A stretch of 64,000 nt of DNA from Mucilaginibacter saanensis (lineage in GTDB: Bacteria; Bacteroidota; Bacteroidia; Sphingobacteriales; Sphingobacteriaceae), in assembly GCF_014200575.1 (NCBI RefSeq), contig NZ_JACHBZ010000008.1, positions 124,001 to 188,000 on the forward strand, given 5' to 3'. Shown here in pieces: positions 15,885-25,168 of the stretch. Under the pieces are notes generated by a model. It was not told where the DNA came from, ran no database searches, and was given only the letters and a program-made list of their open reading frames with translations. The first letter of the stretch is position 1. Each line of letters opens with the position of its first letter. The translations under genes were made by a program, and so were the position numbers.

Positions 15885-17305
15885 ATCGTAGGGTTTAAAC
15901 TTTCATACAGGTCAATGTATTCTTTTGCTGAACGGTGCCACGAAAAATCGAGTGCCATCATGCGTTTGCGTAATAATTGTAATTGGGTTGGGTTTTGGTA
16001 AAGTGTATTTGCCCGGAAAATGGCGTAGCAAATATCATCCACGCTGACATTATTAAAACGGATGCCGTAACCGTCTGTATCGCCGAAATCAATTACGGAG
16101 TCAATCAGTCCGCCTGTACTGCGTACCAGCGGCATAGTTCCATATCTGAGTGAATAAAGCTGGTTTAGGCCGCAAGGTTCCACGCGAGATGGCATGAGCA
16201 AAAAGTCGGCCCCGGCGTAAATAAGGTGTGCCAGCGCTTCGTCATAACCAATAAATACATTACACTGCCCGGGATATTTATCCTTCAGCTCAAGCAGGGC
16301 GGTTTCCATTTCCTTATCCCCCGATCCCAGGATCATAAAGTTAAGCTGGCCGGGGTGTTCCGTAAGGCTGCGTTCAATGGCTTCAGGCAGCAGGTCGGCA
16401 CCTTTTTCAACTACCAGGCGGCCAATAAAGGTAAATAAAGGCTTATTTACATCTAAACCAAAACGTTCGCAAATAACGGCCTTATTGGCCTGTTTGCCTT
16501 TAGCAATGTTTTTTGAGGTAAAGTTACTGACAATCATGGCATCCGTTTTAGGATCCCATACTTCGGTATCAATACCGTTGATAATGCCGTAGCCTTTTGC
16601 TCTTTCAATATAAAAAAGATACTCCAGGCCGTTTGAGTTTATGGTAAGCTCATGCAGGTAAGTAGGTGATACCGTTGTGTAAAGCCAGCTGCATTTTACT
16701 GCGGCGGCCAGCGGGTTGATGCCCCCGGCCCAATCCAGTAAACCGGTTTGGGTAATATCAATCTCTGGCAGATATGACAGGTTTTCCCAGCCAAATGCGC
16801 CGTGGTATTGTCCGTTATGTATGGTAAATACGGTAGGGATATTAGCCAAACGCCGGTATAGTTTAGAATGATACAGCAGGAAGGGCACCAGACCGGAATG
16901 GTGGTCATGGCAATGGATAATATCAGGTGTTTGGCCCGAGTAGCTTATCCAGTCTAAAAAAGCCAGCTGAAAAGCAATAAACTGCTCCCTTTCATCAGGG
17001 TAGCTATATACGTTTTCGCGGTCAAGCAGGCCCGGTATGTGCACTAAAAAAAGCTCAAAGCCCAGTTTGTCGGTTTTTTCTTTTAGTATCTCAAAATAAA
17101 GGCGCTTGTTACCTAATAGCGTAGCTGCGCTAAAAACAACATCAAATTCGTTTTCGCGGGTAAACTTACGGTCATAGTAAGGCATTACTACTGCCGCCTG
17201 CAACCCTGCCATATTTTGGTATTTAGGCAGTGCGCCAACAACATCAGCAAGGCCGCCAACTTTGGCAACGGGATAACATTCAGCACTCAGATGGAATATT
17301 TTCAT
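15881..17305 (-). CDS. glgA: Glycogen synthase
   Basis: GT5-family ADP-glucose:glucan glucosyltransferase, 474 residues, elongating alpha-1,4-glucan. ADP-glucose site KVGGLADVVGALPK is at 15-28; the C-terminal GT-B domain has FIGRLVVEKGADLL and the EPCGLNQLYSLRYGT motif with catalytic Glu. First gene of the glgA-glgC unit (4-bp overlap). No branching or debranching gene is in the window. The interval upstream (17306-17692) is AT-rich. Confidence 0.96.
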   Translation of the reverse strand: MKIFHLSAECYPVAKVGGLADVVGALPKYQNMAGLQAAVVMPYYDRKFTRENEFDVVFSAATLLGNKRLYFEILKEKTDKLGFELFLVHIPGLLDRENVYSYPDEREQFIAFQLAFLDWISYSGQTPDIIHCHDHHSGLVPFLLYHSKLYRRLANIPTVFTIHNGQYHGAFGWENLSYLPEIDITQTGLLDWAGGINPLAAAVKCSWLYTTVSPTYLHELTINSNGLEYLFYIERAKGYGIINGIDTEVWDPKTDAMIVSNFTSKNIAKGKQANKAVICERFGLDVNKPLFTFIGRLVVEKGADLLPEAIERSLTEHPGQLNFMILGSGDKEMETALLELKDKYPGQCNVFIGYDEALAHLIYAGADFLLMPSRVEPCGLNQLYSLRYGTMPLVRSTGGLIDSVIDFGDTDGYGIRFNNVSVDDICYAIFRANTLYQNPTQLQLLRKRMMALDFSWHRSAKEYIDLYESLNPTI

Positions 17306-17652
17306 TCAGGTTTTATTGGCTCAATTTAAGCAAAGATTACTAAAAGAGAAACCTATAACAATTAATATAGTTTTTAAAATTTACGCTGATTATTGTAAAA
17401 AACTTACTAAAGTTTAGGGCCTTACTTTGAAGTATTTGCACTAAAAAGGACAAATAAGCTTGATGTGTAATTGAGGTTTAAATACACTAAGCGGGTTTTT
17501 GCCAGCCCAAAAGGCAATATTATACGTATATATGTTCGGACAATGATGAAATGGGGAGTCAGGCTATTTCCTTTTTTTAAACTCCTATCTCTGAATTATG
17601 ATTAAACGCGAAATGAGCTTTATTGCTATTGGCTATTTATAACAAAAAGAAA
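17306..17652. other. AT-rich intergenic region between glgA and polA
   Basis: About 350 bases without a supportable gene. It should hold the glgA promoter on the minus strand (a TAATCTTTG near 17330 is one base off consensus). A 20-codon ATG ORF at 17542 lacks support. No repeats of the families seen elsewhere. Confidence 0.5.
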
Positions 17653-17679
17653 GGGGCCTCAAAAGGCCCCTTTCTAATA
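17650..17679 (-). terminator. Rho-independent terminator of polA
   Basis: On the minus strand GAAAGGGGCC-TTTTGA-GGCCCCTTTC is followed by TTTTTG. It lies 14 bases past the polA stop. Confidence 0.88.
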
Positions 17680-17692
17680 TCGGAAGATATGC

Positions 17693-20500
17693 TTAATGTG
17701 CTTCGAGCCAGTTTAGCCCAGTGCCTATTTCTACCATAATTGGCACCTCGGTTTTAATGGCTGTTTTCATGTTGTGCATAATGATGGGCTTAACCAATTC
17801 AATTTCATGGTGAGGCACATCAAACACCAACTCATCATGTACCTGCATGGTCATGCGGGTATCCAATTTTTGTGCCTTTAACTCCCGGTGAATGTTGATC
17901 ATGGCTATTTTAATCATATCAGCTGCGGAGCCTTGTATGGGCGCGTTAATGGCATTTCGTTCGGCAAAGCCACGTACGGTTGCATTGGCCGAGTTAATAT
18001 CGCGCAGATACCGGCGGCGTCCCATGAGGGTGGTAACATAGCCGTTTTCGCGGGCAAAGTTCATGGTGTTGGCCATGTATTGTTTAATTCCGGGAAACTG
18101 TATAAAGTATTGTTCAATAATTTCTGCCGCCTCTTTACGCGGGATACCCAGATTTTGTGACAAACCAAATGCTGATTGACCGTAAATTATCCCGAAGTTA
18201 ACGGCCTTGGCATTGCGGCGCTGATCGCTGGTTACCTCATTGAGGGCAATGCCATATACATTGGCGGCAGTGGCTGTGTGAATATCCAGGTTATCAATAA
18301 AAGCCTGCATCATATTAGGGTCTTTACTGATCTCGGCAATAATACGCAGTTCTATTTGTGAATAATCTGCCGATACGATGCTGTGTCCGCTATCGCGGGG
18401 GATAAATGCTTTTCTAACCTCGCGGCCACGCTCGGTACGGATCGGGATATTCTGCAGATTGGGGTTAACGCTGCTTAACCGGCCGGTTGCCGCTACCGCC
18501 TGGTTGTAAGAGGTATGCACACGGCCGGTTTTAGGGTTAACCATTTGCGGCAACGCATCTACGTATGTTGATTTTAGTTTTTGCAACTGGCGGAAATCCA
18601 AAATATCCCGTACAATGTCGCTTTTGGCTGCTAATGAAAGCAATACGTCCTCGCCGGTTTGGTATTGGCCGGTTTTGGTTTTTTTGGCTTTGGGATCAAG
18701 CATCAGTTTTTCAAACAATACTTCGCCCAATTGTTTTGGCGATGCGATGTTGAATCGTACTCCGGCTTTTTCATACACTGTTTTTTCAAAACCGGCAATA
18801 TCAGTTTCCAGTTGTTTTGAAAACTCACGCAGGGTGTCATGATCAATTTTTACACCCTCGTACTCCATATCCGCCAGTACATATATCAGTGGGTGCTCGA
18901 TCTCATTAATCAGTTTTTCGCTTTCAACCTGTTTTAGTTTAGGTTCAAAAACGGCTTTAAGCTGCAAGGTAATGTCGGCATCTTCGGCGGCATAGTCTTT
19001 TATCTTTTCAATTTCCACATCGCGCATGTTGCCCTGGTTTTTGCCTTTGGGCCCAATAAGCATGGTGATGGAAACTGGTTTATAACCCAGGTAATTTTCA
19101 GACAGGATGTCCATACCATGGCGGGTGTCCGGGTCAATAACATAATGCGCCATCATGGTATCAAAAAGACCGCCTTTGATTTGGGCATCGTACCATTTAA
19201 GTACTAAAATATCAAATTTGATGTTTTGCCCTATCTTACTGATAGCTTCATTCTCCAAAACGGGTTTAAATTCCGCTACAATGCTTTTTGCCTCGTCCTG
19301 ATTAGCAGGAACGGGCACATACCAGGCTTCGCCGGGTTTTACGGCAAATGATAATCCAACCAGTTCGCAGTTATTAGCATCGGTACCTGTGGTTTCGGTA
19401 TCAAAGCAAATGGTTTGTTGTTGTTGGAGTGTGGCTATGAGCTGGGCGCGTTTCTCCGGCGTATCTGCCAGGTAATATTCATGGGGTACGTTATCAATAT
19501 TTTTAGATGCCGTGGTGAGGTCTTCCCTGATGTCTTCAATATCAACGGTCATGGTGGTGCGCGCAGTGGCAACAGGATCGCCAAAAAGATCGGTTTGTAC
19601 CGAAACTGCTTTCATTTCGGTGATGCTGAAATCATCTCCAAAAACTCGCCTGCCCAGCGTGCGGAACTCCAGTTCGGCAAAAAGCGGCTCCAGGAGGTCT
19701 TTGCTTGGTGCGCAAATTTCCAGGCCTTCCTCATCAAGTTCTACGGGCGAATTAAGGTTAATGGTCGCCAGTCTTTTTGACATTAAACCCTGCTCGGCAA
19801 ATTGCTCCACATTTTCACGGAGTTTTCCTTTTAGTTCATGACTGTGGGCTATAATTTCCTCTACCGATCCGTATTGTTTTATTAACAGCTTAGCCGTCTT
19901 TTCGCCAACGCCAGGTATTCCGGGAATACCGTCAACCGCATCACCCCATAAACCCAAAATATCAATTACCTGCTCGGGGCGTTCAATTTCCCATTTAGTC
20001 AGCACTTCATTAACGCCCAGTATCTCCATTTCGTTACCCATACGGGCGGGTTTGTAAATACGGATATTGTCAGATACCAGCTGGGCAAAATCCTTATCGG
20101 GAGTCATGCAGTATACTTGGTAACCTTTTTGTTCGGCTTTTTTAGCCAAAGTGCCTATAATGTCATCGGCTTCGTACCCATCAGATGTAATTAAAGGAAT
20201 ATTGAAACCCAGTACTACTTTAAATATATAAGGCAGAGCCTTTGACAGGTCCTCAGGCATGGCTTCGCGATGTGCCTTGTATTTTTCATATTCAACATGA
20301 CGTTCAGTTGGTGCTTCGGTATCAAATACCACTGCCATGTGTGTTGGCCTTTCTTTCTTCAAAACATCAAGCAGGGTATTGGTAAAGCCCATTACCGCCG
20401 ATGTGTTTAGTCCGTTTGAGGTAAAACGCGGACTTTTACTTAAAGCAAAATGCGCCCGGTAAATAAGGGCCATGCCATCCAAAAGAAATAGTTTTTTCAT
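17693..20500 (-). CDS. polA: DNA polymerase I
   Basis: Repair and Okazaki-fragment polymerase, 935 residues, full length. The 5'-3' exonuclease (about 1-290) opens LFLLDGMALIYRAHFAL and keeps Asp-rich metal sites (YEADDIIGTLA, LWGDAVDGIPGIPGVGEKTA). The 3'-5' proofreading domain (about 350-540) keeps FDTETTGTD, so it appears active, unlike in Thermus or Bacillus enzymes. The polymerase domain has motif A DYSQIELR, motif B RRNAKAVNFGIIYG and motif C QVHDELVFDV. Single gene with its own terminator. Confidence 0.97.
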   Translation of the reverse strand: MKKLFLLDGMALIYRAHFALSKSPRFTSNGLNTSAVMGFTNTLLDVLKKERPTHMAVVFDTEAPTERHVEYEKYKAHREAMPEDLSKALPYIFKVVLGFNIPLITSDGYEADDIIGTLAKKAEQKGYQVYCMTPDKDFAQLVSDNIRIYKPARMGNEMEILGVNEVLTKWEIERPEQVIDILGLWGDAVDGIPGIPGVGEKTAKLLIKQYGSVEEIIAHSHELKGKLRENVEQFAEQGLMSKRLATINLNSPVELDEEGLEICAPSKDLLEPLFAELEFRTLGRRVFGDDFSITEMKAVSVQTDLFGDPVATARTTMTVDIEDIREDLTTASKNIDNVPHEYYLADTPEKRAQLIATLQQQQTICFDTETTGTDANNCELVGLSFAVKPGEAWYVPVPANQDEAKSIVAEFKPVLENEAISKIGQNIKFDILVLKWYDAQIKGGLFDTMMAHYVIDPDTRHGMDILSENYLGYKPVSITMLIGPKGKNQGNMRDVEIEKIKDYAAEDADITLQLKAVFEPKLKQVESEKLINEIEHPLIYVLADMEYEGVKIDHDTLREFSKQLETDIAGFEKTVYEKAGVRFNIASPKQLGEVLFEKLMLDPKAKKTKTGQYQTGEDVLLSLAAKSDIVRDILDFRQLQKLKSTYVDALPQMVNPKTGRVHTSYNQAVAATGRLSSVNPNLQNIPIRTERGREVRKAFIPRDSGHSIVSADYSQIELRIIAEISKDPNMMQAFIDNLDIHTATAANVYGIALNEVTSDQRRNAKAVNFGIIYGQSAFGLSQNLGIPRKEAAEIIEQYFIQFPGIKQYMANTMNFARENGYVTTLMGRRRYLRDINSANATVRGFAERNAINAPIQGSAADMIKIAMINIHRELKAQKLDTRMTMQVHDELVFDVPHHEIELVKPIIMHNMKTAIKTEVPIMVEIGTGLNWLEAH

Positions 20501-20679
20501 AAGATCACTAATTGCACAAATTTTTTCGAATTACACGAATGGAAAAAAATTGGGCTGGTTTCAATACAAGTGTATGCAAAAATAGAATTAAAAGTTTCAT
20601 CAATTGTACTAATTATACATACTGTATGGGTTTAGCTTAATTCATGAAACGAGCTCCCGTTAGCCCGGTCGGGTATCTA

Positions 20680-21240
20680 TTATTTAAAGTCGCAACTGGC
20701 CAGGTGATCATTCACCATACCGGTGGCCTGCATGTGGGCATAGCAAATTGTAGTGCCAAAAAACTTGAAGCCGCGTTTTTTCATGTCCTTGCTAATAGCA
20801 TCGGATATAGGGGTACTGGCAGGTACGCTTTTTTCGGGATGATTAATAAGGGGCTTGCCATCGGGCATAAAATTGTACAGGTATTTATCAAAGGAGCCAA
20901 ACTCCTGTTGTACTTTAATAAACAGCTGTGCATTGCTGATAGCTGCCAGAATTTTTAAGCGGTTACGGATAATTCCTGTATACTGCATCAGCCTTTCCAC
21001 ATCATCATTGGTAAAAGCAGCCACCTTTTTAACGTCAAAGTTTGCGAAAGCAGCCTTGTAACCATCCCGCCGGCGCAGAATAGTGATCCAGCTTAAGCCA
21101 GCCTGTGCCGATTCCAATGTCAGAAACTCAAACAGGATCTTATCGTCATGGGTGGTTTTCCCCCATTCTTCATCATGGTACTTGGTATACAAAGGGTCGG
21201 TACCTGCCCAGGAGCAGCGGGTTAATGGTTTGGTTGACAT
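20680..21240 (-). CDS. tag: DNA-3-methyladenine glycosylase I
   Basis: Base-excision repair glycosylase removing 3-methyladenine, 186 residues, usual size. N-terminal RCSWAGTDPLYTKYHDEEWG contains the zinc Cys and the conserved tag signature; ESAQAGLSWITILRRRDGY follows; the C-terminal zinc ligands are in CYAHMQATGMVNDHLASC. Start ATG at 21240. Single gene; a TGAGC-family hairpin lies upstream. Confidence 0.95.
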   Translation of the reverse strand: MSTKPLTRCSWAGTDPLYTKYHDEEWGKTTHDDKILFEFLTLESAQAGLSWITILRRRDGYKAAFANFDVKKVAAFTNDDVERLMQYTGIIRNRLKILAAISNAQLFIKVQQEFGSFDKYLYNFMPDGKPLINHPEKSVPASTPISDAISKDMKKRGFKFFGTTICYAHMQATGMVNDHLASCDFK

Positions 21241-21304
21241 CGTCTATTTGTTAAAATTATTAAAACTCGTTATTGCGGGGCACGGAATAATCTTTATCCT
21301 TCTT

Positions 21305-21391
21305 CGAATATGTCATCCTGAGCAATAGCGAAGGATCTAAAGAACTATGCAATACTGTAGATAGATTCTTCGCTATTGCTCAGAATGACAG
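21305..21391. repeat. TGTCAT-CTGAGC inverted repeat
   Basis: GTCATCCTGAGCAATAGCGA at about 21311 pairs with the opposite arm TTCGCTATTGCTCAGAATGAC near 21369-21390. Same family as 48350-48431, where the arms read GCGATAGCGAAG. Confidence 0.8.
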
Positions 21392-21481
21392 ACAAGTGGT
21401 GTTAGGGATTGCTTTGTACCTTTTGCTTGCATTTGCATGTGGAATTAAGTTAACTTCCTATGCTTACCACCCAATTATCAG

Positions 21482-21826
21482 CTACGCTTCATTCAGTTCA
21501 TCCCAATACTCCACGGCCCTGCGGTAATGCGGAATTACAATAGAGCCGCCAACCAGGTTGGCTATCATAAATACCTCGTTCAGTTCATCGTGTTTTACCC
21601 CTGCCTCGTAGCATTTGCCCAGATGATATTTAATGCAATCATCGCAACGCAAAACCATGCTGGCTATCAGACCAAGCATTTCTTTGGTTTTAACATCAAG
21701 AGCACCGTCGGCGTAGCTGGTGGTGTCCAAGGCAAAAAAACGTTTAATATTGGTATTGGAGGTTTCCATTATCCTGTCGTTCATTTTGGTACGATAGGCG
21801 TCAAATTCTTCTATTAGTTTTCCCAT
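21482..21826 (-). CDS. Carboxymuconolactone decarboxylase-like (AhpD-type) protein
   Basis: 114 residues, CMD/AhpD superfamily, all-helical. The redox CxxC is CDDC in RCDDCIKYHLGKCYEAG (about 59-75), with the His of the proton relay (Y-H-x-x-x-C) also present, as in AhpD-like peroxidase partners. The enzymatic role (disulfide reductase versus decarboxylase) cannot be decided from sequence. Start ATG at 21826; divergent from the AT-rich outer-membrane protein gene. Confidence 0.88.
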   Translation of the reverse strand: MGKLIEEFDAYRTKMNDRIMETSNTNIKRFFALDTTSYADGALDVKTKEMLGLIASMVLRCDDCIKYHLGKCYEAGVKHDELNEVFMIANLVGGSIVIPHYRRAVEYWDELNEA

Positions 21827-21857
21827 AATATTTAATAATAAAAACCGGGTATGTTAG

Positions 21858-21887
21858 TTGCCGTATTCAAGCAAAAAAATATCTTTG
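21858..21887 (+). promoter_or_regulatory. Promoter of the outer-membrane protein gene
   Basis: TTG at 21858-21860, 19 bp, TATCTTTG at 21880-21887; good fit to the Bacteroidota consensus. The gene starts at 21906. Confidence 0.65.
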
Positions 21888-21905
21888 CAAACCTAAATCT
21901 TATGC

Positions 21906-23156
21906 ATGAAAATCCTATACAGCTTTACGGTTTTATATGTCCTGACTATCTCTTTTTTACATGCACAAAGCAATTATAAACAAGGCTATGTGGTAAACAT
22001 GAATAATGACACCTTAAAAGGGTTCATTGATTATAAAGAATGGTCAAATAATCCAACCGGGATAAATTTTAAAGCAGGTAATGGTAATAGCCCTCAAAGG
22101 TACACACCTTTAAATACAAAAGCGTTTGCAGTAAATAATCTTGAATATTATGAAAGGTTTATTGTACAGGTAAGTAAAAGTCACGTAGAACTATCAGATT
22201 TATCAAGCGAGCTGGACACTACTTATAGTATCGATACTGTATTTTTAAAATCCATAGTGCTTGGTAAACGTATTTCTCTTTATAGTTTTACCGATAAAAT
22301 TAAAACCCGTTTTTATGTACTTGACAACTCCAGTGACCAAGTAAGGGAACTTAAGTATTTTTTGTGTTTAAATGACGAAACAAATACTATAAAAGAATTC
22401 AGTGGTTATCGCCCGCAGCTACTAAGATTTGCTGCAAATTATCAACCCGGAAATTTAAAAATAAGCCGATTAATAAATGAAAGCTCTTATTCAGAAAAGA
22501 AGCTTACTGATATCTTCGTAGCTATAAATGGATATAACAATAAGCTGGTTGTTCATGACAACATGAGCGGGAAGCGCTTTTTCGCAGGCGTTGCTGTACG
22601 AAGCAGTAAATTAACATTTTCCGGGGCTAATGTAGTATTCCCGGATGGAACTCAAAAAAATAGCTTTTCGCCTGTGTTATCAACGGGGATTGATATTTTA
22701 ACAAACAAGAATACAAAAACACTCTTTTTAAGGTTTGAGCTTGAATTAGCTGCCAATCATTTTAATTTCCCGAAAACTCCATCCTCCTGGAGTGACATTT
22801 ATCATAGTCTTGATTTTAAACAATATACAGTTGCAGTAATACCACAGGTAGTATATAACTTTTATTCTACTGATAATTTGAAGGTGTTTGTTGACCTCGG
22901 TTTTTCAATAAATTTTTCAGCATACAATAACTATGGTTATATAACAACATACAGTAATTCTGTCAGTATTAATAATAAATATCCAGAATTTGAGCGTACT
23001 TATATATCATTTCCATTAAAGGTCGGTGTTTTACTCAATAAGCATTTTGAAATTTATGGTTCTTATTGGTTGTCATCATCAGTTACAAATTACATCCAAT
23101 TTTCAGGGGGGCTTTCAGCATATCAGGCAGGTGTTAATTATATGTTTGGTAAATAA
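21906..23156 (+). CDS. Outer-membrane beta-barrel protein, AT-rich
   Basis: 416 residues with signal peptide MKILYSFTVLYVLTISFLHAQ. The N-terminal half begins KQGYVVNMNNDTLKGFIDY, a module seen in many Bacteroidota exported proteins of unknown role; the C-terminal part (from about 225) alternates polar and hydrophobic strands with aromatic ends (e.g. LFLRFELELAANHF, VAVIPQVVYNFYST) as in a PorT-like barrel and ends QAGVNYMFGK. Lines sampled at 22381, 22501 and 22861 contain 22, 20 and 17 G+C of 60, lower than the neighbours, which may indicate transfer or low expression. Single gene with its own promoter. Confidence 0.78.
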   Translation: MKILYSFTVLYVLTISFLHAQSNYKQGYVVNMNNDTLKGFIDYKEWSNNPTGINFKAGNGNSPQRYTPLNTKAFAVNNLEYYERFIVQVSKSHVELSDLSSELDTTYSIDTVFLKSIVLGKRISLYSFTDKIKTRFYVLDNSSDQVRELKYFLCLNDETNTIKEFSGYRPQLLRFAANYQPGNLKISRLINESSYSEKKLTDIFVAINGYNNKLVVHDNMSGKRFFAGVAVRSSKLTFSGANVVFPDGTQKNSFSPVLSTGIDILTNKNTKTLFLRFELELAANHFNFPKTPSSWSDIYHSLDFKQYTVAVIPQVVYNFYSTDNLKVFVDLGFSINFSAYNNYGYITTYSNSVSINNKYPEFERTYISFPLKVGVLLNKHFEIYGSYWLSSSVTNYIQFSGGLSAYQAGVNYMFGK

Positions 23157-23248
23157 CCTTTGTATTAAAATAACATCCATTTAATATCCTTTGGGTAATA
23201 CATTTTGAAAACAAACGTTATAATCACCACATTTTAACCAATTGTGAC

Positions 23249-23608
23249 ATGATCAATTTTAAACGCGCCGACCATATACACATCTGCGTTCCGCATGAAA
23301 TGCTGGAAGAAGCAAAGCTCTTCTACACAAATGTTATAGGTCTGCAGCTTATAAAAAGGCCTGATGTGTTTTCGTCGGTTGGGTATTGGTTTAAAATGGC
23401 TGATATAGCGTTACACATCGGTGTTGAAGACGGCCTGCCACGGTCCATAAGGCATACCGCCGTGGAGGTTACCGATGTAGACGCTGCGCGTAAGCACCTA
23501 AATGATCATGGCGTTGAAATAGTAGAAGAGCCTGTAATACCGGGCCGCATACGTTTTGCCTTTATTGATCCGTTTGACAACCGCATGGAGCTGCTGCAAA
23601 TAATTTAA
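23249..23608 (+). CDS. VOC (glyoxalase/dioxygenase fold) protein
   Basis: 119 residues, one VOC module: paired beta-alpha-beta-beta-beta repeats opening with DHIHICVPHEMLEEAKLFYTN and ending FAFIDPFDNRMELLQI, the fold-typical metal Glu near the end and His in the first strand (H11) and ALHIGVED. Substrate not identifiable; candidates are glyoxalase, fosfomycin-resistance-like or dioxygenase functions. One base separates its end from the convergent alkyltransferase-like gene. Confidence 0.87.
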   Translation: MINFKRADHIHICVPHEMLEEAKLFYTNVIGLQLIKRPDVFSSVGYWFKMADIALHIGVEDGLPRSIRHTAVEVTDVDAARKHLNDHGVEIVEEPVIPGRIRFAFIDPFDNRMELLQII

Positions 23609-23941
23609 CTATAAAGCCAGCTCAAGAGAAGGATCCCAAAAGAGGGTTTTAAAATCCTGTACCTGGTCATCTTTTACATGTACACCTTCGCTCTCTAATA
23701 GCTGTGCCATCAAGTCGCCGCCAAAGTGGAATTTAGCGGTGAGTAATCCCTGTCGGTTCACTACGCGGTGTGCAGGCACTTTTGGTACTACTTTACCGGC
23801 AGACTGCATGGCATAACCCACCATTCGCGATGATCCTTTGGTGCCTAAGTATGCTGCAATTGCGCCATAAGAAGTAACCCTGCCCGGCGGAATAAGCCGG
23901 GCTACCTGGTAAACTTTATCAAAAAAATTAATATCGTCCAT
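23609..23941 (-). CDS. Alkyltransferase-like protein (MGMT family, no active Cys)
   Basis: 110 residues, the DNA-binding half of O6-alkylguanine-DNA alkyltransferases. Helix-turn-helix region PPGRVTSYGAIAAYLG is clear, but the active-site PCHRV is PAHRV (residues about 76-80), so the acceptor Cys is missing. Such ATL proteins (e.g. E. coli YbaZ/Atl1) bind alkylated guanine and flag it for nucleotide excision repair rather than repair it themselves. Ends next to the convergent VOC gene. Confidence 0.9.
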   Translation of the reverse strand: MDDINFFDKVYQVARLIPPGRVTSYGAIAAYLGTKGSSRMVGYAMQSAGKVVPKVPAHRVVNRQGLLTAKFHFGGDLMAQLLESEGVHVKDDQVQDFKTLFWDPSLELAL

Positions 23942-23990
23942 TATAAAAGGCCTAAAGCTGAGCGCATAAGGCTAAAAGCTAATTTACGCC
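23942..23990. repeat. GGCTAAAAGCT-type repeat
   Basis: Contains CCTAAAGCTGAG, GGCTAAAAGCTAA and then CGCCTTTACG, partly self-complementary. Located between trmB stop and the alkyltransferase-like gene start. Confidence 0.4.
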
Positions 23991-23991
23991 T

Positions 23992-24642
23992 TTACGCAAA
24001 GGAGAACTTAAGGTAATTAATATTTTTATTATCCTTTAAATACTTTTTCTCGTAATATGTTTTAATGCATAGCACTTCGTCTGCATAAGGTGAATGGTAA
24101 AGATCTTCGGTTTTGATATGCAGCTTTAATTTCAGTTCTTCAATTTTTTCGGCAGTGTAGGCATGTAAACCATCATTGTCTGTTTTTAGGTTCATATACC
24201 CACCTGTTTTTAAAATTTCGGCGTATTTATCTAAAAATCGGGAAGATGTAAGGCGCTTTTTTTCCCGGCTTAACTGCGGCTGCGGATCGGGGAAAGTTAT
24301 CCAGATTTCGTCAACTTCGCCATCGGCAAAATAATCAAGCAGGTTTTCTATCTGGATACGTAAAAAGGCTACGTTAGGTACCCCCTCTTCAATTGCGGTT
24401 TTAGCGCCGCGCCATATCCGATTACCTTTATAATCAATGCCAATAAAATTTTTATCGGGAAACAAGCGGCCCAGGTTTACAGTGTATTCTCCTTTACCAC
24501 AGGCCAGCTCTAAAACTACCGGATTATTATTTTTAAAAAAACCTTTGCTCCACTCACCCTTAAATGGTTTACCGGCATCTAACTGTAATACATTGCTAAA
24601 AGTATCAATTTCAGCAAAGCGTTTTAATTTATCTTTTCCCAC
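23992..24642 (-). CDS. trmB: tRNA (guanine-N7)-methyltransferase
   Basis: SAM-dependent enzyme making m7G46 in tRNA, 216 residues. SAM-binding VLELACGKGEYTVNLGR (about 43-59), then FIGIDYKGNRIWRGAK, and the TrmB signature EIWITFPDPQPQLSREKKR. The start is GTG at 24640-24642, giving VGKDKLKRFAEI; the usual family opening is MGK-x-KL-x-(R/K)FAE, so the GTG is well supported. The gene lies alone on this strand between repeats and the envelope cluster. Confidence 0.93.
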   Translation of the reverse strand: MGKDKLKRFAEIDTFSNVLQLDAGKPFKGEWSKGFFKNNNPVVLELACGKGEYTVNLGRLFPDKNFIGIDYKGNRIWRGAKTAIEEGVPNVAFLRIQIENLLDYFADGEVDEIWITFPDPQPQLSREKKRLTSSRFLDKYAEILKTGGYMNLKTDNDGLHAYTAEKIEELKLKLHIKTEDLYHSPYADEVLCIKTYYEKKYLKDNKNINYLKFSFA

Positions 24643-24720
24643 TTTAATTTAAATAAAGTGCAAAAATAGCCTTTTCTGTAAATTGTGAAACCTTAGTTTA
24701 AAGTATGCTGAAACGGAGGG

Positions 24721-25164
24721 TTACATTACTACCGGCGGTGGTACGTAAGGCATGGATTTATGCGATGCTTCGGGCTTGCTTTTGGTTGCCTTGTTGAAAA
24801 CCGATTTTACCTTACCCCAGATGCCGCTAACGGCGTCTTCGCTGATATAATTTGATGCTTTTTGTGACACCAGACCAACCAGCGTTTTAATTAAAAAGTT
24901 AGAGTTTTTAAACAGTGTTTTATTTAATGTAACCGGCAGTACTATTCGCGATAACAAGCCTAAAAAATCCTGGTTAAAAATACCGGGCTGCTTTGCACCG
25001 TCCTCATGATGATTACCGCTATTTAACAGGGACATGATGCTTGAAAATATGGCAGACGGACTGCTAAAGCGTGCTGCCAAGGCAGTGCCCTGCTGCGACT
25101 CAATAATGCGCATCCTGGAAATCTCTTCCCTCAAATCGTCGATGTTTTTTACCTGGAAGTCCAT
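24721..25164 (-). CDS. Hypothetical protein of an envelope/stress cluster
   Basis: 147 residues, mostly helical, no signal peptide. Starts MDFQVKNIDDLREEISRM; the middle is hydrophobic (FLGLLSRIVLPVTLNKTLF, FLIKTLVGLVSQKASNY), the tail is basic and Pro-rich (KATKSKPEASHK, YVPPPVVM). No family recognised. It lies 4 bp after a holin-like membrane protein and shares the operon with YtxH, so a membrane-associated, possibly stress-induced role is inferred from context only. Confidence 0.65.
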   Translation of the reverse strand: MDFQVKNIDDLREEISRMRIIESQQGTALAARFSSPSAIFSSIMSLLNSGNHHEDGAKQPGIFNQDFLGLLSRIVLPVTLNKTLFKNSNFLIKTLVGLVSQKASNYISEDAVSGIWGKVKSVFNKATKSKPEASHKSMPYVPPPVVM

Positions 25165-25168
25165 GATT

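Noticed and set aside
17542..17604. 20-codon ORF in the glgA-polA gap
   Set aside because: Too short, no conserved context or initiation signals.
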